Shown here: piece after piece, positions 18,280 through 27,283 of the stretch | Layout of the letters: each line of letters begins with the position of its first letter | Position numbering within the stretch: the stretch's first letter is position 1 | Assembly (NCBI RefSeq): GCF_000422665.1 | Contig: NZ_AUGM01000011.1 | Location: 95,924 to 159,923, forward strand | Length of the DNA stretch: 64,000 nucleotides | Reading direction: 5' to 3' | From: Ferrimonas senticii DSM 18821 | Lineage (GTDB): Bacteria > Pseudomonadota > Gammaproteobacteria > Enterobacterales > Shewanellaceae | Made by a program: the position numbers and the translations under genes | Notes under the pieces: generated by a model | The model's database searches: none | What the model was told of the DNA's origin: nothing | What the model saw: the letters and a program-made list of their open reading frames with translations, nothing else

Positions 18280-18945
18280 ATGGTGAACCAAGAATCCATC
18301 AACAAATCTGAGCAGGCCTATGATGTGCTGGAGCAGATGATCATCTTCCGTGAGCTGAAGCCGGGATCGATGGTCAGCGAGAAGCAGTTGGCGGAAAACC
18401 TCGGCTTGGGGCGCACCCCAGTGCGTGAGGCGTTGCAGCGTTTGTCCTACGAGCGGATGGTGGAGATCCACCCGCGACGCGGCATTCAGATCCCAGTGAT
18501 TGCGTTGGAAACCCAGCTGAAGATCTTAGAGGTGCGCCGCGAAGTTGAGGCGTTGTGTCTTGGGTTTGCCACCGAACGTGCCGATGAACGCGAAAAGCGC
18601 AATATGTTGCAGCTGGCGGATGAACTGGAAGCTTGTGCCAAGCGTGGTGATGAGCGTGCCTACGCCGAGCGTTTAAAGCAGATTCATACCGATCTGGTGC
18701 GAGTGGCTGGCAACGAATTTGTGCAGTTGGCGATGGCGCCACTGCAGGGCTTGTCGCGCCGTTTTTGGTTTGCCTACAAAGACGGTGTTGCCGATCTGCA
18801 GCAAGCGGCACATCTGCATGCGCAAAACCTGCGTCAGGTGGCTTCCGGCAACAAAGCGGCAGCGATCGCCGCCAGTCATCAGCTGAATGACTATCTGACC
18901 AAGATGGCGTACGCCAGCATCAATCGGAAGATCTCCGACGCTTGA
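18280..18945 (+). CDS. GntR family transcriptional regulator (FadR-type)
   Basis: This 221-residue protein has an N-terminal winged helix (AYDVLEQMIIFRELKPGSMV, then GLGRTPVREALQRLSYE) and a C-terminal all-helical FCD domain with metal/ligand-type residues (RREVEAL, HTDLVRVAGN, HAQNLRQVASG). FCD-type GntR proteins are typically repressors released by a carboxylic acid metabolite. The start at 18280 follows AAGAGG. It is divergent from the FAD/enolase/BCCT operon and is its likely regulator; two identical palindromes lie between them. Confidence 0.9.
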   Translation: MVNQESINKSEQAYDVLEQMIIFRELKPGSMVSEKQLAENLGLGRTPVREALQRLSYERMVEIHPRRGIQIPVIALETQLKILEVRREVEALCLGFATERADEREKRNMLQLADELEACAKRGDERAYAERLKQIHTDLVRVAGNEFVQLAMAPLQGLSRRFWFAYKDGVADLQQAAHLHAQNLRQVASGNKAAAIAASHQLNDYLTKMAYASINRKISDA

Positions 18946-18968
18946 GCTAGCTTGAACAGCAGATAGCA

Positions 18969-19004
18969 AAACGCCCCAGCGAGCATGGCTCGACTGGGGC
19001 GTTT
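18969..19004. terminator. Hairpin terminator between gntR and the convergent hypothetical gene
   Basis: AAACGCCCCAG (18969-18979) pairs with CTGGGGCGTTT (18994-19004), and an inner CGAGC/GCTCG pair extends the stem with one bulged base. It can serve both convergent genes. Confidence 0.75.
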
Positions 19005-19026
19005 GGGTTTCTGGCATCTGTGGCGG

Positions 19027-19485
19027 TTAGCGGCCCATATTGCGCTGACTGGCGCGGCGCTGGGTCAGCAGGTTTTGCCAATGCTGATGCAGGGTTTGGA
19101 TCTGTTGCTGCAGCGCTTGCAGTGGCGGCTCCAGTTCAGGGTGGTATTGCTTGCAAGCAAAGTGGTTGGCGACGGTCAGGATCAGCATCGACCGTTGGCT
19201 AGGGTGTTCCTCTTCCAACGAACTGAGCACCGTGCTTTGGGCGGCAAGCGCCAGCATCTGCAGCAAGCGCCCCGGCTCGATATCGTGCTGTTCAACCAGC
19301 AGTTCAGGTTGGCTGGCCAACACCAGTTCAGTGATCCGGTTGGCAACGGCGCCGATGGTGGTGGCACCGCCAAAGTACTGGTGGACCAAGGCCTCCATGG
19401 CGATCGCCGATTCAACGGTTTTGGCGTGTTCGGCCATTTGCCACTTGCCGCTTAAAGCGCGGCGGTAATGAAATTTGTCAGACAT
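19027..19485 (-). CDS. Hypothetical helical protein, 152 aa
   Basis: The product is not recognised. It has no signal peptide or membrane segment and looks wholly alpha-helical, with Leu/Gln-rich heptads toward the C-terminus (LQALQQQIQTLHQHWQNLL) that could form a coiled coil. It lies 33 bp downstream of the Crp-like regulator gene on the same strand and could be co-transcribed with it. The ATG at 19485 lacks a clear ribosome binding site. Confidence 0.7.
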   Translation of the reverse strand: MSDKFHYRRALSGKWQMAEHAKTVESAIAMEALVHQYFGGATTIGAVANRITELVLASQPELLVEQHDIEPGRLLQMLALAAQSTVLSSLEEEHPSQRSMLILTVANHFACKQYHPELEPPLQALQQQIQTLHQHWQNLLTQRRASQRNMGR

Positions 19486-19518
19486 AACAGCTTTGGAAGT
19501 AATGGTTAGTAATCGAGT

Positions 19519-20226
19519 TTACCAGTGTTTATTGATGGGCATGTAACAACTGATGAAATCGATGATTTCCGGATTGAAGCTATTTAGCATGCCATTAAAG
19601 TCAAGGAGTTCGATACACCCATAGCGCTTTACAATCAACTGTTGCTGAACCAGTTGCTTGATTACATTGCCGCAGTATTGGCGGGTTGAGTTTGTTAATT
19701 GACAAAGATCATCAATGGTTATTGGAAAGCTAGTGCCATGATTCTTTATAAATAAAATAAACAATCTGAGTTTAATACTTGTATGCTTATCTAAACTGCT
19801 TCTAAGTAACGCCATGTTATGGCTAACATGGAGGTTTTCAATCATGGTGTTCAATAAAAGTTGGGCTAACTCAGTATTATTGAAGCTTGTCATTATTGCC
19901 TTTGATAATACGGTAAGTTCGCAATCAAACAAACAGTAGTAATGATTGTGGTGGTGTTGGTGGCGATTGGTGTGCATTGGCGAATCAACCAACAGGTAGC
20001 CTCTGCTCCATACTGATGCGCTAGAGAACACTTCATTTGTTACTTCTAATCGCTCTACCAAACAACCACTTCGAATGAAGATTAAGCCATATTCTTCAAG
20101 GCTTAAAGAGTACTCATCACCCCGTTTCAGAGATACAGATATGCTCGCTTTTAGTACTTTTTCGATGACTTCGTGAGGTATGTCAGCATTAGTTAATAAC
20201 TGTGATAATGATTCGCTATGATTCAT
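19519..20226 (-). CDS. Crp/Fnr-like transcriptional regulator A with His-His-His/Cys signature
   Basis: This 235-residue protein has a cyclic-nucleotide-binding-like beta domain (about 30-105), a dimer helix (about 120-150) and a C-terminal HTH (TIDDLCQLTNSTRQYCGNVI). It is paralogous to the regulator at 29505-30260: both have RSGCL, HHHN-YY/YYH-CLFD, LH-SHNMALLRSSLDK and TRQYC. Conserved cysteines are Cys55, Cys98, Cys175 and Cys185, with His91-93. There is no N-terminal Fnr-type cysteine cluster. It is divergent from dmsE and probably controls module A in response to a redox, metal or substrate signal. The gene is AT-rich compared with regulator B. Confidence 0.82.
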   Translation of the reverse strand: MNHSESLSQLLTNADIPHEVIEKVLKASISVSLKRGDEYSLSLEEYGLIFIRSGCLVERLEVTNEVFSSASVWSRGYLLVDSPMHTNRHQHHHNHYYCLFDCELTVLSKAIMTSFNNTELAQLLLNTMIENLHVSHNMALLRSSLDKHTSIKLRLFILFIKNHGTSFPITIDDLCQLTNSTRQYCGNVIKQLVQQQLIVKRYGCIELLDFNGMLNSFNPEIIDFISCYMPINKHW

Positions 20227-20309
20227 TTTATAAACTTAAGAGGCTAAGTGATGCTGTAGTTCACAAATTAAATTCGAGACCCATCGCTCTACTTTTGGGG
20301 TTTAAATTG

Positions 20310-20334
20310 AATATTTTTCAGCTAGAAAAATATT
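20310..20334. promoter_or_regulatory. Inverted repeat upstream of dmsE, candidate operator
   Basis: AATATTTTTC (20310-20319) and GAAAAATATT (20325-20334) are perfect 10-bp arms around 5 bases, in the 254-bp divergent region between regulator A and dmsE. A TTTTTC...GAAA-type pair also lies upstream of dmsA2 at 30357-30373. Confidence 0.45.
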
Positions 20335-20480
20335 GCAGAAAATGAGAAAAAACATTCCGAAAAGTACTCGAATTTGCAGAGGCAAGTTACCTTGAATGTC
20401 ACATATTTTACATTCTAGTTAGGGCTTCATTGGCAACATAGTTATCGACCCGTTTGTTGTACTTCAACCACAGTGGATCG

Positions 20481-21419
20481 ATGATGAACAAGTTAACCCA
20501 AGTAATGCAAGCTTTGACGGTCGGGGTGCTCTTTAGTGTGCCGTCGTTAACGTTGGCTGCGACGGAGTCGAGTGTGCAAACTCAGCTCTTGGATAAATTC
20601 CAAAGCGGCCAATATTCCTCGAAAGGGGCAGATAGTTGCTTGATGTGTCACCGTAAAGATCAATCGGTAATGGCGATTTTCAGCGGTGTCCATGGCGATC
20701 TTGCCCACAGCAATAGCCCGATGGCCAACTTGCAATGTGAAAGCTGCCATGGCCCTCAAGGCAAACACCGCGGTAAGAATGAACCGATGATCGTGTTTGG
20801 CAGTGACGGTAACGTCAGTGCTGAACTGCAAGACAGCGTCTGTCTCTCTTGTCACCAAGATAGCGAGCGTATGTCATGGCATGACTCAATGCACGTCCAA
20901 GCGGAAGTCAGCTGTGTTAGCTGTCACCAAGTACACAGTGCCAGTGATCCAATTCTGGACCGCAGTCAGCAAGTAGGCCGCTGTGTTGAGTGTCACAGCG
21001 AACAGCGCAGCGATCTTCATAAGCGCAGTGCCCACCCGATGCAGACTAATACCCAAGCGGGCTCGATGGTCTGTAGTGATTGCCACGCCTCTCACGGTTC
21101 TATGTCTGATGCAGCCTTACTTCAGCCAAGTACCAATGACAACTGCTACCAGTGTCACGCTGAAAAACGCGGGCCGTTCCTTTGGGAGCACCAAGGTGTG
21201 GTTGATGACTGCAGTAACTGTCACGACGTTCACGGCAGCGTTAACGACAACCTACTGAAACGTAAAGCCCCACAGTTGTGCCAAAACTGCCACCAACCGG
21301 ATGGACACCAATTTAATGTCGAGCCAGATTCGGTGTTTAGCAGTGGCCAAAGTTGTCTCAACTGTCACAACCAGATCCATGGGTCTAATCACCCCAGTGG
21401 TAACTATCTGCGTAAGTAA
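20481..21419 (+). CDS. dmsE: Decaheme c-type cytochrome, DmsE/MtrA family
   Basis: This 312-residue protein has a signal peptide (cleavage after TLA, near residue 27) and exactly ten CXXCH heme sites (CLMCH, CESCH, CLSCH, CVSCH, CVECH, CSDCH, CYQCH, CSNCH, CQNCH, CLNCH). The length and heme number fit MtrA/DmsE periplasmic decahemes that sit in an outer-membrane barrel and move electrons outward. It is followed 11 bp later by the barrel gene. ATG codons at 20481 and 20484 are both possible; GTGGA just upstream favours one of these over 20454. Electrons would come from a quinol-oxidising cytochrome such as CymA, which is not in the window. Confidence 0.92.
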   Translation: MMNKLTQVMQALTVGVLFSVPSLTLAATESSVQTQLLDKFQSGQYSSKGADSCLMCHRKDQSVMAIFSGVHGDLAHSNSPMANLQCESCHGPQGKHRGKNEPMIVFGSDGNVSAELQDSVCLSCHQDSERMSWHDSMHVQAEVSCVSCHQVHSASDPILDRSQQVGRCVECHSEQRSDLHKRSAHPMQTNTQAGSMVCSDCHASHGSMSDAALLQPSTNDNCYQCHAEKRGPFLWEHQGVVDDCSNCHDVHGSVNDNLLKRKAPQLCQNCHQPDGHQFNVEPDSVFSSGQSCLNCHNQIHGSNHPSGNYLRK

Positions 21420-21430
21420 GGAGAGCAAGG

Positions 21431-23431
21431 ATGAATCTCAAACTCAGCCTGGTTGCGCTCGCCGTTATGAGTGCAGGGACAGCGCAAGCCGCCAGTTTTA
21501 ACCTTAATCAAGCCGTCACCGATAACCTCGATACCAGCCGTTGGGCTTGTAAACATTGCGTCAGCGATAAAGCGTTAGGTGAAGTTGGCCTATCGGCGTT
21601 AGTTGTCGACAGCGACGATGACCATGTAGCAAATCGCTTCGGTGATGAAGATGGTGTTGCTGCTGCGCTACAAGCTAACGTAAATGCCGTTGATGGCGAT
21701 AAGCGCCTGCGCGTGCAAGCCGATAACTTTGGCATGGAAACTGGCCGTGTTGACGCGGCTTTCCGACAGGATGGCTGGCAGCTTAATGGTGGCTATAGCA
21801 GCAATTTAATGGTCAATGGCGATGATGCCAGCAGCCAGTACTTGTTGGTAAATGAGCAATTGTTGCTGCAACCGCAATCACGTCAGCACACGTTGGAATT
21901 AAAACGTGAACACTACTTTATTGGCAGTCAATTGGATTGGCGCTGGTTTGATTTGGATTGGAGCGGCTTTGTTGATTACCAATTGACCGAAAAGACCGGT
22001 AAGCAGGTTAAATCGAGCCAGTTTATCGCCACCCCTGATGCCAACAACAGCGCTAGCCCGGTGCAATTCGTTGCCCCAGTAGATCATTCGACTCATAGCC
22101 TTGTTGCCGGCGGGAGCGTCAGCGGCGACGGTTGGCTTACCGAGTTGAAGTATCACGGTAGCCAATTTGATAACGGTAATAGAACGATAGACAGTGAGAC
22201 CGGTGGCAATATTCAAGCTTATGAACCGGAAAACGAAGCCCATCAGATGATCGCCAGTGGCCTGTACCACTTCGATCGTCACAGTCTCACTGGTCGAGTG
22301 GTGAAGGGGTGGATGTTGCAGGATCAGGACTTTACCTCGCTCATGGGGGTACCGGCAGGGATCCAAAGTGCCGATGCTGAGGTGGAGACCTTGGACATTA
22401 ATGCCCGTTGGCATTTCCGTGCTCGTTCAGATCTGCGCTTGCAGGCCAAAGTGGATTACCGCGATCGCGACAATAAGACGCCCGTGCGCTTATTTGAATC
22501 GATTGACTTTGATCCAACGACTGGTCGTGCGGTGGAAAACGTTACCCTCGATAGCGAGCGGTTGGCCTATCAAGTTCAAGCCAATTATCGCTTGATGAGC
22601 GGTGCCAATGTTATCGCTGGGTATCAACGCATTGATACTGAACAAACCGATGAGGTGACTGAGGAAACTTCTGAAGACCGCCTGTTTGCGCAATTGCGTT
22701 ATCGCCGCCTCAGCCATTGGGACTTCGATCTTAAAGGTGAGTACAGCAGTCGTGATGGTTCTGATTATCAAGCGGATGCAGCTACTAGCGATGAAGAGCA
22801 GGCGTTACTGCGCAAGTTCTACCTTGCCGACCGTGACCGCAGTCAACTGGAACTGGGTGTTAGCCATAGCCCTAATGAAAAGGTGATGGTAACCGCAAAG
22901 GTACGTTACGCCCTTGATGACTACAGTAACACCACTATTGGTCTGACAGAGTCTACTGATAGCAGCTATGACCTAAGTCTTAACTACCAACCGATTTTGC
23001 CATTGAGCCTGCATCTGTTTGTTAGCCAGCAATGGATTGACTCTGAGCAACGAGACCTTAATGGGGCGCAGAGCTACCAAGGTGAAATCAACGACAGCTT
23101 CAGTCACATCGGCTTTGGCGGGAGCTATCGAGGACTGTTGCAAGATCGGCTAACGCTGGGGCTGGATTACGGCTACAGCGAGTCGGAATCCGATACAGAG
23201 CTGAGCCTAGGTTTCGCCTACGGCGATTACAGTGCATGGTCCCACAATGTCGATCTGTATGCGGAATACCAACTGTGTGAACGTGCCAAGTTAAAAGCCA
23301 ATTATGGCTATCAGCGTTATTACGACACCAACTATGCCAGTGTAAATAGCAGCAGCTACGTCACCCTCGGCAATCTTGATTCTAACTACGTCGCCCACAA
23401 GGTGATGCTGACCTTCAGCTACGCCCTTTAG
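21431..23431 (+). CDS. dmsF: MtrB/DmsF-like outer-membrane beta-barrel
   Basis: This 666-residue protein has a signal peptide (after AQA, residue 20), the N-terminal CKHC (Cys40/Cys43) found in MtrB-type proteins, and then alternating strands typical of a large barrel ending in FSYAL. In Shewanella, such barrels hold the decaheme cytochrome and let electrons cross the outer membrane. AGGAGAG precedes the start. The gene order decaheme-barrel-DmsA-DmsB is that of the known extracellular DMSO reductase operon. Confidence 0.92.
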   Translation: MNLKLSLVALAVMSAGTAQAASFNLNQAVTDNLDTSRWACKHCVSDKALGEVGLSALVVDSDDDHVANRFGDEDGVAAALQANVNAVDGDKRLRVQADNFGMETGRVDAAFRQDGWQLNGGYSSNLMVNGDDASSQYLLVNEQLLLQPQSRQHTLELKREHYFIGSQLDWRWFDLDWSGFVDYQLTEKTGKQVKSSQFIATPDANNSASPVQFVAPVDHSTHSLVAGGSVSGDGWLTELKYHGSQFDNGNRTIDSETGGNIQAYEPENEAHQMIASGLYHFDRHSLTGRVVKGWMLQDQDFTSLMGVPAGIQSADAEVETLDINARWHFRARSDLRLQAKVDYRDRDNKTPVRLFESIDFDPTTGRAVENVTLDSERLAYQVQANYRLMSGANVIAGYQRIDTEQTDEVTEETSEDRLFAQLRYRRLSHWDFDLKGEYSSRDGSDYQADAATSDEEQALLRKFYLADRDRSQLELGVSHSPNEKVMVTAKVRYALDDYSNTTIGLTESTDSSYDLSLNYQPILPLSLHLFVSQQWIDSEQRDLNGAQSYQGEINDSFSHIGFGGSYRGLLQDRLTLGLDYGYSESESDTELSLGFAYGDYSAWSHNVDLYAEYQLCERAKLKANYGYQRYYDTNYASVNSSSYVTLGNLDSNYVAHKVMLTFSYAL

Positions 23432-23457
23432 TGAGTTAATTAAAAAGGAACAATCTC

Positions 23458-25860
23458 ATGCAAAGACGTGATTTTCTTAAGTTAAGCGCTACTGCCAGTG
23501 CAGTGACCTGCATCACCGCTTGTGGCAGTAAAGATGAAGATAAATTAGCGCCAGTGCTGCCAACCCAAGAGCAAGTAAATTGGTCGTGCTGCACGTGTAA
23601 CTGTGGTCACAGCTGTCCGCTCAAAGTAATTTCCGTGGAGGGCAAAATTGTCCGAATTGAAACTGACGATATCGGTAATGATGCTTATGGCAATCATCAA
23701 GCTCGTGCGTGCTTAAAAGGTCGCTCAAACCGCAAAAAGGTGTATTCGCCAGACCGTTTAACCTCACCTATGAAGCGTGTTGGTCCGCGAGGGTTGGCAA
23801 GTAGTTTTGTTGAAATTAGCTGGGAAGAGGCGTTTGACACTATCGCCGCTAACTTGAAAAAAGTGTATGAGGATGAGAATGCTGGCCCATCAGCGGTTTA
23901 TCCGCAGTACGGTACCGGTCGTTTATATTCTTGTTATGGCGGTGGTCATTGGATCCACGCAGGGCAGTGGGGGGGCAAACTGCTTAATTTGTTAGGTGGC
24001 TATCTGCGTCATTACGGAACTTACAGTTCTGCCCAGCAGGCAGTGGCAATGGCTCATACGTACGGAGGGGGGGGATCGAGCAGTTACACCCAAATGCAGC
24101 ACAGTGATCTCATAGTAGCGTTTGGCTTCAACCCTGCGGAAACGCGTATGAGTGGCACTGGTGGTACCTATGACTGGAGTGAGTTTATTGCGGGGAAAGA
24201 AACCTTTGTGGTTGACCCTCGATTCTCTGATTCCGCGGTAGGTAAAGAAGTTACCTGGTTACCAATTCGTCCTGGAACTGATGCGGCATTATGCGAGGCA
24301 ATTGCTTACGAGTTGATCAACGATGGTCATGTCGATAAGACATTTATGGATAAATATTGTGTTGGCTATGACGCTGATACGTTGCCGAGTGATGCACCCG
24401 CTAACAGTGACTATTACTCCCACATTATGGGGAATGGCGATGATGGTATTCCAAAGACTCCAGAATGGGCTGAAGCTATTACTGGCTTACCGGCTGATGA
24501 AATTCGTCGTTTGACGAAAAAACTAGCTGGTGCGGAGCGCCCATTTATTTGCCAAGGGCTAGGCCCACAGCGCCATGCAATTGGTGAGCAATCTGTTCGA
24601 GCAATTGTGATGTTACCGCTGTTGCTAGGTAAGATCGGTATTGAAGGTACCAATTCTGGTGTTTGGCCAGGTACTTCTGGCACCTCAATCTCATTCTCTC
24701 CAGTTGGTAAAAATCCATATCCAGGCTATATCTCGTTCTTCACGTGGAGCGATGCCGTTGTACGTGGTACAGAGTTCACTAAAGAAAAAGATGGTCTGCG
24801 TTATGTAGATAAGTTGAACAGTAATATTCGATTTATTTGGAACTATGCCGGTAATGCTCTTATTAACCAACATTCTGATTCATTTGGTACTCATGACATT
24901 CTTGCAAGTAAAGAATCTGATGAACTATTTATTTTGGTACATGATGTCTTTATGACGCCAAGTGCTAAATATGCAGATATTTTGTTGCCCGATATCACTG
25001 ATTTTGAAAATACCGATGTTGGTGCGAACGGTGGTAGCTTGATGGAAACGGTTGTGGCAATGACACCAGCAATTGAACCATTATTCAACGCTAAGGGGTG
25101 CTTTGAGGTCTGTTTAGAACTGGCGAAAAGATTAGGCGTTGAAAATGAATTTTCGGAAGGCAGGGACTATATGGGTTGGGTACGTCATCTGTACGCTCAA
25201 GACCAAGCACGATCCGGTGGAAAGTTACCACAATATGACAAGTTGGTTGAGCAGGGTATCGTTCATATTGAAAAGCCAACGGCTTCATATATTGCCTACA
25301 AAGGATACTTTGAAGATCCAGTTGCGAATAAGCTAAGCACTCCTAGTGGAAAAGTTGAAATTTATTCTGCTACCCTCCAAGGCTATGCAGATACTTGGAC
25401 TTTGCCTGCTGGAGATTCAATTCCTGCGATTCCAAAATATCAAAAAACCTGGGAAAGCTATGAAGACGAAGAGGCTCGTATTGAATATCCACTTCAATTA
25501 ATTGGCCATCATACTAAGTCTCGTTGTCACTCAAGTTTTCATAATATTCCATGGTTGCGTGAAGCGGTTGAAGATTCTGTATGGATTAATCCGGTTGATG
25601 CTGACGCAGCAGGGATTACGGATGGTGTACAGGTTAAAGTGACTAGCGCACGTGCATCAGTGATTATTACGGCTAAGGTTACGCCACGAATCATGCCGGG
25701 GGTGCTGTCAATTGCTCAAGGGGCTTGGTTAAAAGCTGAAAACTTGGCAGATAAGATTGATATTGGCGGCAACGTTAACTCATTGACCAAATACCACCCA
25801 ACGCCAATTGGTAAATGCAACCCGCAACATACCAATCTAGTAAAAGTGACTTTGGCTTAA
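23458..25860 (+). CDS. dmsA: DMSO-reductase-family molybdopterin oxidoreductase, catalytic subunit (module A)
   Basis: This 800-residue protein starts with a Tat motif (RRDFLKLS) and a possible lipobox (CITAC, Cys22), so it may be a Tat-exported lipoprotein as proposed for Shewanella DmsA. Cys45, Cys49, Cys53 and Cys85 fit the FS0 [4Fe-4S] site. The likely Mo ligand is a Ser near residue 189 in HYGTYSSAQ, as in DMSO reductases. The C-terminal cofactor-binding part reads HHTKSRCHSSFHNIPWL. With DmsEF it should reduce DMSO or a similar acceptor at the cell surface. AAGGA precedes the ATG. Its 3-prime half is AT-rich; the substrate is inferred from the operon only. Confidence 0.9.
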   Translation: MQRRDFLKLSATASAVTCITACGSKDEDKLAPVLPTQEQVNWSCCTCNCGHSCPLKVISVEGKIVRIETDDIGNDAYGNHQARACLKGRSNRKKVYSPDRLTSPMKRVGPRGLASSFVEISWEEAFDTIAANLKKVYEDENAGPSAVYPQYGTGRLYSCYGGGHWIHAGQWGGKLLNLLGGYLRHYGTYSSAQQAVAMAHTYGGGGSSSYTQMQHSDLIVAFGFNPAETRMSGTGGTYDWSEFIAGKETFVVDPRFSDSAVGKEVTWLPIRPGTDAALCEAIAYELINDGHVDKTFMDKYCVGYDADTLPSDAPANSDYYSHIMGNGDDGIPKTPEWAEAITGLPADEIRRLTKKLAGAERPFICQGLGPQRHAIGEQSVRAIVMLPLLLGKIGIEGTNSGVWPGTSGTSISFSPVGKNPYPGYISFFTWSDAVVRGTEFTKEKDGLRYVDKLNSNIRFIWNYAGNALINQHSDSFGTHDILASKESDELFILVHDVFMTPSAKYADILLPDITDFENTDVGANGGSLMETVVAMTPAIEPLFNAKGCFEVCLELAKRLGVENEFSEGRDYMGWVRHLYAQDQARSGGKLPQYDKLVEQGIVHIEKPTASYIAYKGYFEDPVANKLSTPSGKVEIYSATLQGYADTWTLPAGDSIPAIPKYQKTWESYEDEEARIEYPLQLIGHHTKSRCHSSFHNIPWLREAVEDSVWINPVDADAAGITDGVQVKVTSARASVIITAKVTPRIMPGVLSIAQGAWLKAENLADKIDIGGNVNSLTKYHPTPIGKCNPQHTNLVKVTLA

Positions 25861-25884
25861 TTTGGCATAAGTGAGAATATTAAA

Positions 25885-26517
25885 ATGACTCAATTAACTC
25901 AGTATGGTTTTCATGTTGATACGCGGAAATGCAGCGGTTGTAAAACTTGCCAAGTCGCATGCAAAGATAAGAATGAATTAAATCCAAAAGTATTGTGGCG
26001 CCGTGTTTATGAATATGGAGGAGGCAGGTTCTCTATTTTAGATTCTAATAAAGGTACCTATACTAATAACGTATTTGCGTATAATGTTTCGATTAGCTGT
26101 AATCACTGTGGCGATCCTGTTTGTTTGGCAGCATGCCCAACTGGTGCCATTCACAAGCGTCAAGCTAATGGCCTAGTTGTTCTTGATAGTTCGATTTGCA
26201 TCGGTTGTGAGAGCTGTTCCAAAGCCTGCCCATACGATGCGCCACAATTGGACGCAACCCAAGGGGTGATGACTAAGTGTGATGGCTGTTACGAACTTGT
26301 AGAGCAAGGTAAAAAGCCATTGTGCGTTACCTCCTGTCCACTTCGAGCATTGGACTTTGGGCTGATGGAAGAGTTGCGTGAGCGTTATCCAGGAGCGACG
26401 ACTGGTGATATTTATCCATTACCAAGCAGTCACATTACCAAGCCAAATTTGTTGGTTACTCATAATGTTAGTTCAAGCCGAAATGATGGCTCCATTATGA
26501 ATCCTCGTGAAGTGTAA
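25885..26517 (+). CDS. dmsB: DmsB-type four-cluster ferredoxin subunit (module A)
   Basis: This 210-residue protein carries four ferredoxin-like cysteine groups (CSGCKTCQVACK, CNHCGDPVCLAACP, CIGCESCSKACP, CDGC with CVTSCP), as in DmsB. It has no export signal and would travel with DmsA through Tat. It should relay electrons between the decaheme conduit and the molybdenum centre. No DmsC-type membrane anchor follows, in line with an outer-membrane system. It lies 24 bp after dmsA and is AT-rich. Confidence 0.93.
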   Translation: MTQLTQYGFHVDTRKCSGCKTCQVACKDKNELNPKVLWRRVYEYGGGRFSILDSNKGTYTNNVFAYNVSISCNHCGDPVCLAACPTGAIHKRQANGLVVLDSSICIGCESCSKACPYDAPQLDATQGVMTKCDGCYELVEQGKKPLCVTSCPLRALDFGLMEELRERYPGATTGDIYPLPSSHITKPNLLVTHNVSSSRNDGSIMNPREV

Positions 26518-26528
26518 TTAATTGAATA

Positions 26529-26558
26529 ATTGGCTGGGAGGTGTTCCTCCTAGCCAAT
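26529..26558 (+). other. Intercistronic hairpin containing a GGGAGG sequence
   Basis: ATTGGCTGGGAGG (26529-26541) pairs with CCTCCTAGCCAAT (26546-26558) apart from one G-T pair. It separates dmsB from the chaperone gene and ends 10 bases before the chaperone ATG. No T-tract follows, so mRNA processing or translational damping is more likely than termination. Confidence 0.55.
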
Positions 26559-26568
26559 GGTAATTATT

Positions 26569-27183
26569 ATGAATAGTTTCGATAAAGATATTTGTGCATC
26601 TGTTTTTGGCATTTTTCATGGTTTAATTTTTAAAATGCCAACGTCAAATGGTTATCAAGAATATCAACAAAGTGGGTTGTTTAAATATTGGCCGTTAAAT
26701 GATGTGGACTCTATCAAAGGGATACAGTTAATCAATGGCTCATTAGAAAATGACAATTACAATGCTTTATTGGCGGATTATCGTTATTTGTTAGTCGGTC
26801 CCGGCACAAAAGGGGCTTATCCTTGGGGATCTGTGTATACTGACAGAGACAACCTATTATTTGGGAAGACTACATCTTTACTTGAGCAGTTTTATAAATT
26901 GAATGGGGTCGAGTTTGAACTTGATAAAAATCAGCCGTTAGATCACGTTGGATTAATTTTTGGTGCATTATCTTTGTTGTTCGCAAATAATAGAGCTAAT
27001 GTTGCTAAGGAATTGCTTGGGGTGCATTTGTTACCTTGGGTTGGTTGTTTTATCAGTGAGCTTAAGAAAAATTCTAAAACTGGATTTTATCAGGGAGTGG
27101 CCGAACTAATGGATGCATATTTAAAGGCTATCAGTATCGATATGGACATTAAGCCAGGAAAAGTGGCGCTATATTATCAGTAA
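26569..27183 (+). CDS. TorD/DmsD-like cytoplasmic chaperone (module A)
   Basis: This 204-residue all-helical protein has the TorD-family motif YLLVGPGTKGAYPWGSVYTD and QPLDHVG. Family members bind the Tat signal of molybdoenzymes and hold export until the cofactor is loaded; the client here is probably the DmsA at 23458. It is paralogous to the gene at 27284 (GPG--AYPWGSVYTD--NLLFG in both) but is far more AT-rich: 16 of 60 bases are G/C from 26581, against 35 of 60 from 27361 in the paralogue. ATG 26569 lacks a good ribosome binding site; ATG 26557 lies in the hairpin. Confidence 0.86.
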   Translation: MNSFDKDICASVFGIFHGLIFKMPTSNGYQEYQQSGLFKYWPLNDVDSIKGIQLINGSLENDNYNALLADYRYLLVGPGTKGAYPWGSVYTDRDNLLFGKTTSLLEQFYKLNGVEFELDKNQPLDHVGLIFGALSLLFANNRANVAKELLGVHLLPWVGCFISELKKNSKTGFYQGVAELMDAYLKAISIDMDIKPGKVALYYQ

Positions 27184-27283
27184 ACCAGCAAGGTGACGTA
27201 AAGCGTTTCAGGCGGGAGTGAGTTAACAAAGTCTTATTTTGATATCATCCACTATCTAGAGCAACACCGATAACGGAACTTTG

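Noticed and set aside
20481..23431. MtrA/MtrB metal-reduction pair
   Set aside because: dmsA and dmsB follow directly and no MtrC-type surface multiheme cytochrome is present, so the Dms assignment fits better.
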